Source: Cellulomonas sp. URHD0024 (lineage in GTDB: Bacteria > Actinomycetota > Actinomycetes > Actinomycetales > Cellulomonadaceae). From it: a stretch of DNA of 64,000 nt. The first letter of the stretch is position 1; every line of letters starts with the position of its first letter. The position numbers were made by a program, and so were the translations under genes. Location of the stretch: the NCBI RefSeq assembly GCF_000426185.1, contig NZ_AUEW01000007.1:186001-250000 (forward strand), written 5' to 3'. Below are positions 52,102 through 61,357 of the stretch, piece by piece. Under the pieces are notes generated by a model. The model had not been told where the DNA came from. It saw nothing but the letters and a program-made list of their open reading frames with translations, and searched no databases.

Positions 52102-52707
52102 CGGTGCCGCGTGTCTCCACGGGAGCCTGGCCCGGTTCTGCCGGGACGTTGCGACGTGGTGACCGTGCCGCCGCGTTCACCCGGGTCAGAGACGTGCCGT
52201 GCGAGCACCTGGACCTGTTCCGGGCGAGCGTCCGGCTCGTGCGGAACCCGTTCAGACAGTCCGTCGGCACCCCGACGAACAGTCGACCCCGCGCGGGTGC
52301 CGTCGGCGCCGTTCCCTGCCATGGCGCCGCCCACCAGCCCCGCGCAGGAGGCCCCCGTGTTCCGGACGCCAGACCGACGACGGGGGCGCGGCGCACAAGC
52401 GCCTGGGTCGCCGACCCGGACGGCACCCGGGTTCACGGATCCGGGAGCTCACGGCAACCGCGGGGCTGACGCCGGACCAGCGGCGGCGGCTGGCGTTCCA
52501 CGCCGGGCTCTCGCGCTGACCGGCACCGCCATGTGCGGCGGGCACGATGCCGGGCCCTCCGATCACCCTTCCCGGCTGCTGCACACGCTGGTTCGGCAGC
52601 GCCCACTGACTGCGCAGCGCACGAGGACGTTCCGCAGGTCCGCTGCCTGCCGTGTGAGCACTTCGGCCTTTGGCCTGTGAGGGCCTCGCTTGGCGGGGTG
52701 AGAACGC
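52102..52707. other. Intergenic stretch without supported gene
   Basis: Several short open frames exist, but none has a convincing start and family. A plus-strand frame ending at 52519 (RELTATAGLTPDQRRRLAFH) looks like the tail of a lost gene. From about 52660 the sequence resembles the leader of repeat copy A. Confidence 0.4.
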
Positions 52708-52950
52708 GCAGGCCAGGAAGTTGTGTCAACACCCCGCCAGCCGCAGTGAACGCAGGGTCCTGACCAGCAGAAACACCGGTGTGGGCCCTTCGTTTTGCCT
52801 CGAACTCGCGCAATTCGACTCCACTTTGGGGTCCGAAGCAGCGGGAACCTGCAACTCGGTGCAGAGCCGTATGAGCGTCCGACCAGGTCAGGCACCAGAT
52901 CGTCCAACCGGACCAACCTTGTCGCACCGTCCGTCGGAAGTCGTGCGCTA
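52708..52950 (+). repeat. Dispersed intergenic repeat, copy E (with leader)
   Basis: Leader GCAGGCCAGGAAGTTGTGTC plus CAACACCCCGCC is shared with copy A. The unit starts at 52743 and ends near 52950 (GTCGTGCGCTA), so only the last bases are missing. The hairpin has two mismatches. It lies 22 bases after the 3' end of the WYL gene. Confidence 0.8.
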
Positions 52951-52972
52951 TTCCTGGACGAAAGACGCCTGC

Positions 52973-53689
52973 TCAATCGTCTGGACGAGCGGATACCGGA
53001 CGGGCGTCGGCGGGCGCGGGGCCGACTTCGGCGACTGGCCGCGGGTCATACGACTCTGTCGTCACGTCGGCCCGCAGGACCCGGCTGAGGCGGAACCAAC
53101 GCAGGTCGAGGCGCGTCCGGCACCACGCGATGAGGTACCAGGTGGCCCCCGTGCGGGCGAGGAGCACCGGCTCTACGCGCCGCCGCGTGACGTCTCCGGA
53201 CCCCGAGCGGTACTCGATCGCGAGCACCCGGGCCCGCGCGACGGCGTCCTCGACGGCGCGGAGGACCGCGGGCGCGGCGACGTCGGGCGCTTCTTCGTCG
53301 GGCCGCGACCACACCCTCGCGGCGAGAGCGTCCGCCCGGATCCGGTCCGCGGGGGGCAGTGCGTCGAGGGCCTTGGCCCGCGCGGCCTCGGCGTCGGTGC
53401 CGAACGGGCTGCCCGGTGGCAGCGAGCGGACGGCCAGGGCGAGGGCCACCACCTGCGCGGGCGTGAAGCTGATCAGTGGCAGGTCGACGGACGACGCGAG
53501 CACGTATCCACCGCCGAGCCCGGCCTGCGCGACGACCGGCAGGCCGGCCTGCTGCAGCGCCGACACGTCCCGCTTGACCGTCCGCGGCGAGACCTCGAAG
53601 AGCCGCGCCAGCCGCGTGCTCGTCGTGCCGGCACGCCCGACGCGGCGCAGCTCCTCCGTGAGCGCGTACAGGCGGTCGGTTCGGTTCAC
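52973..53689 (-). CDS. WYL-domain HTH transcriptional regulator (YafY-like)
   Basis: A 238-residue regulator. The N terminus is a DeoR-type helix-turn-helix (TSTRLARLFEVSPRTVKRDV) and the second half a WYL domain, here with TWYLIAWCRTRLDLRWFRLS. GTG 53689 is the start; nothing closer has a ribosome-binding site. It is divergent from the alpha/beta hydrolase gene (64 bases), which is the probable target. WYL domains often bind nucleic acid or nucleotide ligands. Confidence 0.88.
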   Translation of the reverse strand: MNRTDRLYALTEELRRVGRAGTTSTRLARLFEVSPRTVKRDVSALQQAGLPVVAQAGLGGGYVLASSVDLPLISFTPAQVVALALAVRSLPPGSPFGTDAEAARAKALDALPPADRIRADALAARVWSRPDEEAPDVAAPAVLRAVEDAVARARVLAIEYRSGSGDVTRRRVEPVLLARTGATWYLIAWCRTRLDLRWFRLSRVLRADVTTESYDPRPVAEVGPAPADARPVSARPDD

Positions 53690-53753
53690 CGCACCAGTAT
53701 GGGGACACGAAGGTGACAGGCTGCTGTCACCGACGTAGCCCGAGAGTCGTTCC

Positions 53754-54473
53754 ATGACTACGAACAGCACGCCCCACGTCGTCCTCGTCGCAGGATTCTG
53801 GCTCGGCGCCTGGGCCTGGGACGCCCTTCTGGAGCCCTTGCGAGCCGCGGGGCTCGACCCCGTGCCCTTGACGCTGCCCGGCCTGCTTCCCGACGACGAG
53901 CGGGCGTCGGTGACCCGCGCCGACCATGTGGGGGCAGTCACCGACCTGCTCGACGGGCTCCACGGCGAGGAGGTGGTGCTCGTGGGGCACAGCGGTGGCG
54001 GCGCTGTCGTCGGCGAGGCGCTCGACCGCCGGCCCGGCCGGGTGCGCCGTGTCGTGTTCGTCGACACCGGCCCTCTCGAGGACGGTGCCGTGCTGAACGC
54101 GACGCTGCCCCCGGACATGACCGAGGTGCCGCTGCCGAGCTGGGCCGAGCTCGCGGCGCAGGGTTCGAGCATCGACGGCATGGACGAGGCCGCGCTCGGG
54201 CGGTTCCGTTCGCGCGCTGTCCCGCATCCCGCGCGGGTCGCCCGCGAGCCCGTGCGCGTCAGCGACCCGCGGCGGTTCGACGTCCCGGCGACTGCGATCT
54301 GCACGAGCCTGCCCTCGCAGGTGCTGCGCACGATGGTCGACGGGGGACCGCCGTTCCACACCGAGCTGGGCCGGTTCGACGTTACGTACGTCGACCTGCC
54401 GACCGGGCACTGGCCGATGTTCTCGCGACCGGCCGACCTCGCCGCCGAGCTCATCCGCGCGACCCGCGCCTGA
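53754..54473 (+). CDS. Alpha/beta hydrolase
   Basis: A 239-residue alpha/beta-fold hydrolase. The nucleophile elbow GHSGGG (Ser near residue 79) and a late catalytic His in LPTGHWPMFS are visible, with an HxxxGFWLGAW-like oxyanion region near the start. The substrate is unknown. It is the likely target of the divergent WYL regulator. Confidence 0.88.
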   Translation: MTTNSTPHVVLVAGFWLGAWAWDALLEPLRAAGLDPVPLTLPGLLPDDERASVTRADHVGAVTDLLDGLHGEEVVLVGHSGGGAVVGEALDRRPGRVRRVVFVDTGPLEDGAVLNATLPPDMTEVPLPSWAELAAQGSSIDGMDEAALGRFRSRAVPHPARVAREPVRVSDPRRFDVPATAICTSLPSQVLRTMVDGGPPFHTELGRFDVTYVDLPTGHWPMFSRPADLAAELIRATRA

Positions 54474-54570
54474 CGCCCAGCCCTGCCCCGCCGTGCCCCG
54501 ACGGTCCGTACACAGCACGTCCCTGACAGCGCCCGGGACGCGGGCTAGCGGCCCCTTCGCTTTGGCGTGG

Positions 54571-54849
54571 GAGGTCGCCGACTGCTCTCCTCTGTGGTGT
54601 CCAACCAGGTTCGGATACGTACAACGCGATACAGGCGGCAGGCTGGTGTTCGGCCAGGTCACGTACGTAAACGTCGAACCGAGGCAACCCGGTGCACGGC
54701 GGGCGACCGAAGCCCACCGCTACCGCAACGGCAGTGAACGCAGGGCCCTGACCAGCAGAAACGCGGGTCCGGGCCCTTCGTTTTGCCTCGAACTCACCTA
54801 ATTCGACTCCCCCTTGGGGACCGAAGAAGCGCGGCAACCTGCAACCCGG
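54571..54849 (+). repeat. Dispersed intergenic repeat, copy F (with extended leader)
   Basis: The first 160 bases match the region before copy B (GAGGTCGCCGA, later CCCACCGCTACCGCAA). The core begins at 54731 and stops at CTGCAACCCGG, like copy D. Its right end touches the stop codon of the SRPBCC-like gene. Confidence 0.8.
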
Positions 54850-54850
54850 G

Positions 54851-55414
54851 CTACGCGGTGGCAGAGCTCGCTTCCCCCGAAGCGGCGTGCTCCGCGGCTG
54901 CAAGTCGCCCCAGTGTGCGCAGTTGCTTGCGCATCATGACGAGGTTGCCCCAGCCCAATAACCAGGACTTCAGTCGCTGCAAGCTTGTCGTGGGCGTCGG
55001 GTAGCAGACGACGGCAAGAAGGCGAGAGTGCTGGCGACCCCGAGCGGCGACCTGATAGGTCGTCGCGACGTCCCCGAACAGCTCCGCGCCGCGGGGCGAT
55101 GTCTTGATGGTCAGATGTTCGTTGAACTGGAACGACTCGAGGGTGAACACATTGCAGACCGACTGACCGATCTCGAGGTCCCAGCACCAGGGGAGTGGGA
55201 CACGAGGACTGCGGTGTCCCTTGTTGTCGACGAGGTCGTAGCTGTAGGGCGCTGCGCGCAGCTGGCACAGCCATCGGTAGACCACGTCGGTCGGCGCGTC
55301 GATGTCCACCCCGCGGAGCCGTCGGCGAGAGTGCGTCGGTGCGATCACATCGCACGGGTACGGGCTCAGCTGCTCGGCCGGACGAACGCCCCAGACATCT
55401 GCCCTGCTCATCAT
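54851..55414 (-). CDS. SRPBCC/polyketide-cyclase-like protein
   Basis: A 187-residue protein. The segment GVDIDAPTDVVYRWLCQLRA is the usual start of the SRPBCC (START/Bet v1-like) fold, which forms a cavity for a hydrophobic ligand. PYSYDLVDNKGHRSPR and the C-terminal helix KSWLLGWGNLVMMRKQL fit this. A GAGGGGG ribosome-binding site precedes ATG 55414. Ligand unknown. Confidence 0.7.
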   Translation of the reverse strand: MMSRADVWGVRPAEQLSPYPCDVIAPTHSRRRLRGVDIDAPTDVVYRWLCQLRAAPYSYDLVDNKGHRSPRVPLPWCWDLEIGQSVCNVFTLESFQFNEHLTIKTSPRGAELFGDVATTYQVAARGRQHSRLLAVVCYPTPTTSLQRLKSWLLGWGNLVMMRKQLRTLGRLAAAEHAASGEASSATA

Positions 55415-55513
55415 GTTCCCCCTCGGTCGCCTGGGTCGACGCTAGGGCCTGCGGCGCGTCCGCACGTGGTGGCCTCAGGCGTCTCTCAGGTCCGAGGCGA
55501 GCGGGTCGGTCTT

Positions 55514-56713
55514 TCAGGCCGCGAGGGCGGCCAGCTCACGATTCAGCAGTCCGAAGGTGCGGCCGACGAGAGCACCTGACTCTTGGACCTTTCCAAGCAG
55601 TACAGCTGCCTCGCGGGTCGCGGTCGCCACGTCGGTGATTGTTGTGGCGATCTCATCGGAAGCGTGGGCTGCCTCGGCGACGCCGTCGGCGATCGCCCGC
55701 GTCGTCGTGCTCTGCTCCTCGACGGCGGCGGCGATGGTGGCCTGGTAGTGACTGATCTCCGCGATGACGCCGTCGACCTCTGTGATCGACTTCACGGTCG
55801 CCGCGACGTCGGCCATGATGCCGTCGACCTGACGCGCAATGTCGCCGGTCGCCTGGGCCGTGCTGCGGGCGAGCTCCTTCACCTCGGCGGCCACGACCGC
55901 GAACCCCTTGCCGGACTCGCCGGCACGGGCGGCCTCGATCGTCGCATTCAGCGCGAGGAGGTTCGTCTGCTCCGCGATCGAGGTGATGAGCCGGACGACC
56001 TTGCCGATCTCCTCCGAGGACGTAGCCAGTCTGGACACGTGGGCGATGCCCAGCGTGGCGACGTCGGACGCGGTTCGGGCTACGGCAGTGGCCTTGCTCG
56101 CGCTCTCGGCGATCTCGGTGATCGCGGTGCTCAGCTGGACGGTTGCCGACGCCACCGACTGGACGGTGGACGAGACCCTGTCCGCGGCGACCGCCACGTC
56201 TTCCGCCCGTCCACTGACTCCGTCCGAGCGGATCGCCACGTTCATGCCCGCCTGAGCCAGGCTGTCCAGACCTGCGCCGAGGGCAACGGCCGCTTCGGAG
56301 ACGGTTGCGGCGCGTCGGTTCGACTCGGTGCGGAGTCGGTCAGCCCGAGCGATGCAGTCCCGTGTCTCCCGGAACACGGCACGCGTCGAGTTCCTCGCTG
56401 AGGGATCGGTCGTGCCGGCACTGACGAGTGCGAGATCACGCCGGAGCCTGACGGCCATCAGCGCGAGGGACGACGCGGAAGCCACGGCGCCGAGCAGCAG
56501 GATGACGTCACGAGCGCCCTCGGGAGACCCCAGCACCACCACCGTCACCGACACGAGGGACCAGCTCAGGCAGCCCAGCAGTCCCCACGTCACGGGGACA
56601 CCCGCAGCTCGGTCACGTCGTGGGCTCGCCGAGGCGTCGCGTGCGACGGCGGCCGTGGTCGACAGACCCGCGACGGCTGTTGCTTGGTGAGAAACGTTCA
56701 TCGAAGTGTCCAT
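55514..56713 (-). CDS. Methyl-accepting chemotaxis protein without large sensor domain
   Basis: A 399-residue MCP. Two membrane segments lie close together (about 40-60 and 68-88), leaving no room for a periplasmic sensor. The rest is the signalling coiled coil, with the conserved hairpin tip [28 protein letters not shown] intact (given here as two adjacent blocks). ATG 56713 is preferred to 56734 because GAGG lies 5 bases upstream. No che gene is near, so it presumably works with a chemotaxis cluster elsewhere; it may sense energy state or membrane changes. Confidence 0.9.
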   Translation of the reverse strand: MDTSMNVSHQATAVAGLSTTAAVARDASASPRRDRAAGVPVTWGLLGCLSWSLVSVTVVVLGSPEGARDVILLLGAVASASSLALMAVRLRRDLALVSAGTTDPSARNSTRAVFRETRDCIARADRLRTESNRRAATVSEAAVALGAGLDSLAQAGMNVAIRSDGVSGRAEDVAVAADRVSSTVQSVASATVQLSTAITEIAESASKATAVARTASDVATLGIAHVSRLATSSEEIGKVVRLITSIAEQTNLLALNATIEAARAGESGKGFAVVAAEVKELARSTAQATGDIARQVDGIMADVAATVKSITEVDGVIAEISHYQATIAAAVEEQSTTTRAIADGVAEAAHASDEIATTITDVATATREAAVLLGKVQESGALVGRTFGLLNRELAALAA

Positions 56714-56880
56714 CCCATCCTCGATCTCGAGCACTGTGGGTGCCGAGCATCCTGTCCAGACCTATCGGTCCGACCGGTCGTGCTCTGAGCGGCCTGCGAG
56801 GAGAAGGACCGTAGTTCTGTGGATGCCCGGTATCCGAGTCACGGATGGGAACGCCGCGGGTGTGCACCCTCGGTGGTGAG

Positions 56881-57771
56881 TCAGAGGGCGCGCATAGCGT
56901 CACTGACCGATTTCACGCCACCGTGCGCCGTCATTCCCCCGTCCACGGGAATCTCGGCGCCGGTGATGAACGAGGCCTCGTCACTGAGAAGGAAGGCGAC
57001 GAGACCGGCGATCTCCTCGGCCTTGCCAGTGCGCCCCAGAGGCGTCTCGGCGATGTTGGCGTCACGGAAAGCGGCTGGGGCAGAGGCCGTCATCGCAGTC
57101 TCGATGAAGCCGGGATGGATGGTGTTCACCCTGATTCCCGACGGGCCGAGCTCCAGGCATGCCGCCTTCGCGAGGCCCCGCAGAGCCCACTTGCTCGCGG
57201 TGTAGGCGACGGGAAAGTGCCCGGTCAGCGCCGCCGCCGACCCGATGACGACGACTGAGCCGCCGGACGTCATGTGCGGCGTGAGCGCCTGGATCCCTAG
57301 AAGCGTGCCTGTCACATTCACCTGGAACACCCGAGCGAGGTCGGCCACGTCAAGGTCCGCGAGCCGGGCCCGCCACGTGACGCCTGCATTGGCGACGAGA
57401 CCATCCACCTGACCGTGCCGACCACGCAGGTCGTCCGCCATCGTGAACCAGCCCATGGCATCGGTGACATCGAGTCGGTGATATGCGATCCCGGGGAGGT
57501 CCCCGACCGGTTCGGGGGCGCGGTCACAGGCGATCACGGTCGCGCCCAGCGCTGCCAGGAGTCGTGCCTCGACCGCTCCCTGCCCCTGGGCGGCCCCGGT
57601 GACGACGACGACCTTGCCGGCGAGCCGTCCGGTCTCGGCGATCGCCGATCGTCGCGGCGCGTCGGCTACGTCCGCGCCGGATCCAGGTCGCCTCGGTGCG
57701 ATTTCCATCGGGGTCACGATGGACGAACCGGACTGCACGGGGAAGCGCGATGTGGTGATGTCGCGGATCAC
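56881..57771 (-). CDS. Short-chain dehydrogenase/reductase in the rhamnoside locus
   Basis: A 296-residue SDR (shorter if ATG 57708 is used). It has the NAD motif TGAAQGQG, NAG, the catalytic YTASK and a preceding Ser in VIGSAAAL. The stop of the LacI gene is only 39 bases upstream on the same strand, so the two are co-transcribed. Because the neighbouring operon imports rhamnosides, an L-rhamnose 1-dehydrogenase role (an SDR step of the oxidative rhamnose pathway) is possible, but nothing in the sequence proves it. The N terminus is uncertain. Confidence 0.8.
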   Translation of the reverse strand: MIRDITTSRFPVQSGSSIVTPMEIAPRRPGSGADVADAPRRSAIAETGRLAGKVVVVTGAAQGQGAVEARLLAALGATVIACDRAPEPVGDLPGIAYHRLDVTDAMGWFTMADDLRGRHGQVDGLVANAGVTWRARLADLDVADLARVFQVNVTGTLLGIQALTPHMTSGGSVVVIGSAAALTGHFPVAYTASKWALRGLAKAACLELGPSGIRVNTIHPGFIETAMTASAPAAFRDANIAETPLGRTGKAEEIAGLVAFLLSDEASFITGAEIPVDGGMTAHGGVKSVSDAMRAL

Positions 57772-57810
57772 CCAGGCGGATCGTCGTAGTCGACCCGCCC
57801 CGGTGCCCGA

Positions 57811-58866
57811 TCAGGACGACTGGAGAGCGGTCGACCGTCGGATCACGAGTTCAGGCGCAAGGACGACCGAGCGGTGCTGATGGTCGCTGGTGAGTTCCTT
57901 GGCCTCGGCCTGCACCAGCTCGGCGCCCGTGCGCCCCACCCCCTCGCCCGGCTGGCTCACGGTCGTGATCGGGATCGGGCTGTCCCATGCCGCCTGGTTG
58001 TTGTCGAACCCGACGATGGCGACGTCCTCGGGAATGGAAATGCCCGGCACGCCTGCGAGCGCCTGGACGATTCCGGCAGCGAGCAGGTCCGAGGAGGCGA
58101 AGATGCCGTCGACCTCTCCGCTCGAGATCGAGGCAGCGAGGGCCAGGCCGATCTCCCACCCGTCGGCACGGTTGATCCGCTTGGGCATCAGCTCACGCGC
58201 GCCCGTCAGCCCGCGCTCGCGCAGGGCGCGTCGGAAGCCACGTCCGCGATCGTCGACGGGCTTGAGCTCGTGCGGTCCGCCGACGAAGACCAGCCGGCGC
58301 CGCCCGAGCTCGAGCAGGTGCTGCGCCGCAAGGTAACCGCCGAGCTCGTTGTCGACCGAGGCGCTGCAGAACCGTGACACGGGCGCGTCGAAGTTGAGCA
58401 GGACGAGCGGGGTGCGACCGGTCGCCGTCGCGGTGATGGCGGCGAAGTGGTGCTCGTCGTTGAGGGTCATGAGGATCCCCGCGAACCGGGACTCGGCGAA
58501 CAGCGACAGATATCGCTCTTCGCGGTCGAGCCGGCCGTCGCTGTTGGCGAGCATCACGCTGACGCCGGTGAGGTCCGCCGCTCCTTCGGCTCCTCGAGCG
58601 ATGTCGATGAAGAGCGAGTTGCTGAGATCGGTCACGACGAGCCCGAGAGTCGTGCTCGTACCAGCTGCGAGCGACCGTGCGAGCCCGTTGGGCACGTAGC
58701 TGAGCATCTGCATCGCACGGACGACTCGACCCCGCGTCTCCTCCGTCACACGGTCCGGATGGTTCAGGACGTTCGAGACCGTGCCCTGTGAGACGCCCGC
58801 CAGTGACGCAACGTCTGAGATGCCCGCGCGGGACTCCGTTGGGCCCGGACGAATGTTGCGTTGCAC
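57811..58866 (-). CDS. LacI-family transcriptional regulator
   Basis: A 351-residue LacI/GalR regulator. The helix-turn-helix ISDVASLAGVSQGTVSNVLN lies at residues about 16-35, and a periplasmic-binding-protein-like sensor domain follows (TLGLVVTDLSNSLF, later IPEDVAIVGFDNN). It is divergent from the rhamnoside transporter operon, across a 205-base region that carries three operator-like palindromes. It probably represses that operon until a rhamnose-containing sugar is present. Confidence 0.92.
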   Translation of the reverse strand: MQRNIRPGPTESRAGISDVASLAGVSQGTVSNVLNHPDRVTEETRGRVVRAMQMLSYVPNGLARSLAAGTSTTLGLVVTDLSNSLFIDIARGAEGAADLTGVSVMLANSDGRLDREERYLSLFAESRFAGILMTLNDEHHFAAITATATGRTPLVLLNFDAPVSRFCSASVDNELGGYLAAQHLLELGRRRLVFVGGPHELKPVDDRGRGFRRALRERGLTGARELMPKRINRADGWEIGLALAASISSGEVDGIFASSDLLAAGIVQALAGVPGISIPEDVAIVGFDNNQAAWDSPIPITTVSQPGEGVGRTGAELVQAEAKELTSDHQHRSVVLAPELVIRRSTALQSS

Positions 58867-58911
58867 CAGATCTCCCTTGATTGGTCTCGGTCGCGTAACG
58901 ATATCGCATCT

Positions 58912-58925
58912 TTGAAGCGCTCCAA
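58912..58925. promoter_or_regulatory. LacI-type operator box 1
   Basis: TTGAAGCGCTCCAA is a palindrome with one mismatch and the central CG typical of LacI/GalR sites. It is 46 bases upstream of the LacI gene start, so it may mediate autoregulation. Confidence 0.65.
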
Positions 58926-58959
58926 CCGCTTATCCATAGGTGCGCCCTATGTCCACTAT

Positions 58960-58973
58960 TTGAAGTACTTCTA
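58960..58973. promoter_or_regulatory. LacI-type operator box 2 (weak)
   Basis: TTGAAGTACTTCTA keeps the arms of the other boxes with a TA centre in place of CG and one mismatch. Confidence 0.45.
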
Positions 58974-59024
58974 CCGCGGATTCGCCGCTTGATCCATGCC
59001 GTCCGCGACGTTACTGTCACGCCC

Positions 59025-59036
59025 TGAAGCGCTTCA
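59025..59036. promoter_or_regulatory. LacI-type operator box 3 (perfect)
   Basis: TGAAGCGCTTCA is a perfect 12-bp palindrome, 35 bases upstream of the binding-protein start, where bound repressor would block the transporter promoter. Confidence 0.75.
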
Positions 59037-59071
59037 ATGCGCCGACCAAAACATTTCAAGGAGGAAGTGTG

Positions 59072-60394
59072 ATGTTGACGCGTACGCGAAAGCGGACCCA
59101 GGTCACGTCAGTTCTGGGGCTCGTCACGGCCGGAGCGTTCCTGCTCTCGGCGTGCTCCGGGTCGGGCGGTGACTCGCCGTCGGAGACGGGCGGTCCGAGC
59201 AAGGACTTCAGCTACCTGTCGTTCTCGGAGAACACGTCCATCAAGGACACGCTGACCGCACTGTCGACGGGTGAATGCAGCGATGCGAACGCCGTCGCGA
59301 AGCTCAAGGTGGACAACCAGCCACAGGCAAGCTTCGACCAGGCCCTCCAGCTCAGGGCGGGTCAGACCGACCTGACGTCACTGTTCGCGAGCGGCAACTC
59401 GCCGCAGGTCGCGAAGGACATCGAGTCGTCGGGCGTTCTCGTCGATGTCGGCGCGGAGCTGAAGGCGGCGGGACTGGACGACGCGATCATCCCGGCCGCG
59501 AAGTCGACGGTCGAGTCCCTCTACGACGGCAAGGTCTACGTCCTTCCGACCGAGTTCAACGTCGAGGGCATCTGGTACAACAAGAAGCTCTTCGCCGACA
59601 ACGGCATCGAGGTCCCGGGCACCTGGGACGACCTCGTCGCAGCAGCAGACAAGCTCTACAGCGCCGGCGTCCAGCCGTTCTCCGCGGACGGCACGGACGG
59701 ATGGCCGATCACGCGTCTCGTCGGCAACTACATCTACCGCAGCCTGGGCGCGGATGCTCTGTCCGATGTCGCCGACGGCAAGGCGAAGCTGACGGACACC
59801 GCCTACGTCGAGGCAGCGAGCAAGGTCGCCGCACTCGGCGCGAAGGGCTACTTCGGCGAGGCGGTCGGCTCGATCGACTACACGACCGCGGTCAACCAGT
59901 TCCTCTCCGGCAAGGCGGGCATGTTCTACATGGGCAGCTGGGTCCTCGGCAACTTCAACGACCCGACCGCGAACCAGATCGGGAACGAGAACATCGGCTT
60001 CATGCCGTTCCCCGCTGTCACCGGCGGCAAGGGATCGGCCGACGAGCTTGCGGCCAACGTCGGTGTGCCGCTCGCGATGTCGAAGTTCCGCTACGACGAC
60101 GGCGCCAAGCAGTGGCTCCAGTGCATCGCGAAGAACTTCGGGACGCAGTCGCTCAAGGACCAGGGCGTCATCACGGGCTTCAAGGTCGACGGTGACGTCG
60201 GCGACGTGCCCCCGCTGACCCAGACGGTCCAGGACAAGATCAACGAGACGACCAAGACCGTCCTGTGGTTCGAGGCGCTCTTCCCGCCGAAGGCCTCCAC
60301 GACGAGCCAGACGAATGCCGCGTCGCTGGTGACGGGCGGAATCAGCCCCGAGGACTTCATGAGCAAGATCCAGGCAGACCTGGACCAAGAGTGA
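59072..60394 (+). CDS. Sugar ABC transporter substrate-binding lipoprotein (rhamnoside locus)
   Basis: A 440-residue binding protein. The lipobox LLSACSG marks the lipidated Cys near residue 29. ATG 59072 follows AAGGAGG by 7 bases; a GTG three bases earlier is in frame. The ligand is probably a rhamnose-containing oligosaccharide, from the downstream GH78 gene. A hairpin after the stop would let this subunit be made in excess of the permeases. Confidence 0.93.
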   Translation: MLTRTRKRTQVTSVLGLVTAGAFLLSACSGSGGDSPSETGGPSKDFSYLSFSENTSIKDTLTALSTGECSDANAVAKLKVDNQPQASFDQALQLRAGQTDLTSLFASGNSPQVAKDIESSGVLVDVGAELKAAGLDDAIIPAAKSTVESLYDGKVYVLPTEFNVEGIWYNKKLFADNGIEVPGTWDDLVAAADKLYSAGVQPFSADGTDGWPITRLVGNYIYRSLGADALSDVADGKAKLTDTAYVEAASKVAALGAKGYFGEAVGSIDYTTAVNQFLSGKAGMFYMGSWVLGNFNDPTANQIGNENIGFMPFPAVTGGKGSADELAANVGVPLAMSKFRYDDGAKQWLQCIAKNFGTQSLKDQGVITGFKVDGDVGDVPPLTQTVQDKINETTKTVLWFEALFPPKASTTSQTNAASLVTGGISPEDFMSKIQADLDQE

Positions 60395-60400
60395 GCTAGC

Positions 60401-60434
60401 GCCGGGCGCGCTCCAGTGCTGGGGCGCGCCCGGC
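60401..60434 (+). terminator. Intra-operon hairpin after the binding-protein gene
   Basis: 14-bp arms (GCCGGGCGCGCTCC and GGGGCGCGCCCGGC, one G-T pair) with a 6-base loop, 6 bases after the stop. Such hairpins often reduce read-through into permease genes or stabilise the upstream mRNA. Confidence 0.7.
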
Positions 60435-60469
60435 GGCAACCACCGCAACAAGAAGTGTGAGATCCCCCG

Positions 60470-61354
60470 ATGAAGCAAGTCCTTGGCGACCGCCGCACGA
60501 TCACGCTGCTCCTGGCACCGGCGCTGACGATCTACACGCTGGTCATTCTCGTCCCAGTGATCTGGTCGTTCGGCTACACGTTCTTCGAAGGCAACGCCAT
60601 CACAGGCTTCGAATTCGTGGGTCTGCACAACCTGCAGATGCTCTTCACGGACGGCAGCGTACGAGAGGCCCTCTCTTTCACCGTCCGGTTCGCGATCGTT
60701 CTCACGATCGTCCAGGTGACGCTGGGCTATGCGCTGGCACTGCTCTATGTATTCGTCCTGCGGAGGGCCTCCAACCTCGTACGGACATTGGCATTCTTTC
60801 CCATCGTCTTGCCGACTGTTGCGGTCGGGCTTCTCTTCAGGCAGCTGTTCGAGTCGGCCCCCAGAGTCGGTCCGGTCAACTCGCTGCTGAACCTGCTGGG
60901 AATACAGAGCGTGGACTGGTTCGGCTCGAGCACCTCAGCGTTCTGGGTGCTGATCCTCATGGAGTCGTGGAGGTCGATGGGGTTCTACGCGATCCTGCTC
61001 TACGCCGGACTGGTCGATGTCCCCGAGGAGACGCTCGAGGCGGCGCGGCTCGACGGCGCAACCGGCATCAGGCTCGTACGGCACATCGTGATCCCGCTGT
61101 CCTGGCCGGTGCTGCTCTCAGCGATCATCTTCAGCATCAACGGCACGCTGAAGATCTTCGACTCCGTGCTCGCCCTGACCAACGGTGGTCCGGGCAGCAG
61201 CACGACGCCGCTGACCATGTACATGTTCCAGACGTCCTTTTCCTACGGGAAGTACGGCTATGGCAGCTCGATCGCGTTCCTGCTGACGGTCGTGTGCCTG
61301 TCCGTCACCCTGTTCATCTTCCGCTCGGCACGCCGAGATCTGACGAAGGCCTGA
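60470..61354 (+). CDS. Sugar ABC transporter permease (MalF type, rhamnoside locus)
   Basis: A 294-residue permease with six membrane segments and the EAA loop ETLEAARLDGATGIRLVRHI near residues 189-208. It is followed after 3 bases by the second permease gene. Confidence 0.93.
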   Translation: MKQVLGDRRTITLLLAPALTIYTLVILVPVIWSFGYTFFEGNAITGFEFVGLHNLQMLFTDGSVREALSFTVRFAIVLTIVQVTLGYALALLYVFVLRRASNLVRTLAFFPIVLPTVAVGLLFRQLFESAPRVGPVNSLLNLLGIQSVDWFGSSTSAFWVLILMESWRSMGFYAILLYAGLVDVPEETLEAARLDGATGIRLVRHIVIPLSWPVLLSAIIFSINGTLKIFDSVLALTNGGPGSSTTPLTMYMFQTSFSYGKYGYGSSIAFLLTVVCLSVTLFIFRSARRDLTKA

Positions 61355-61357
61355 GCC

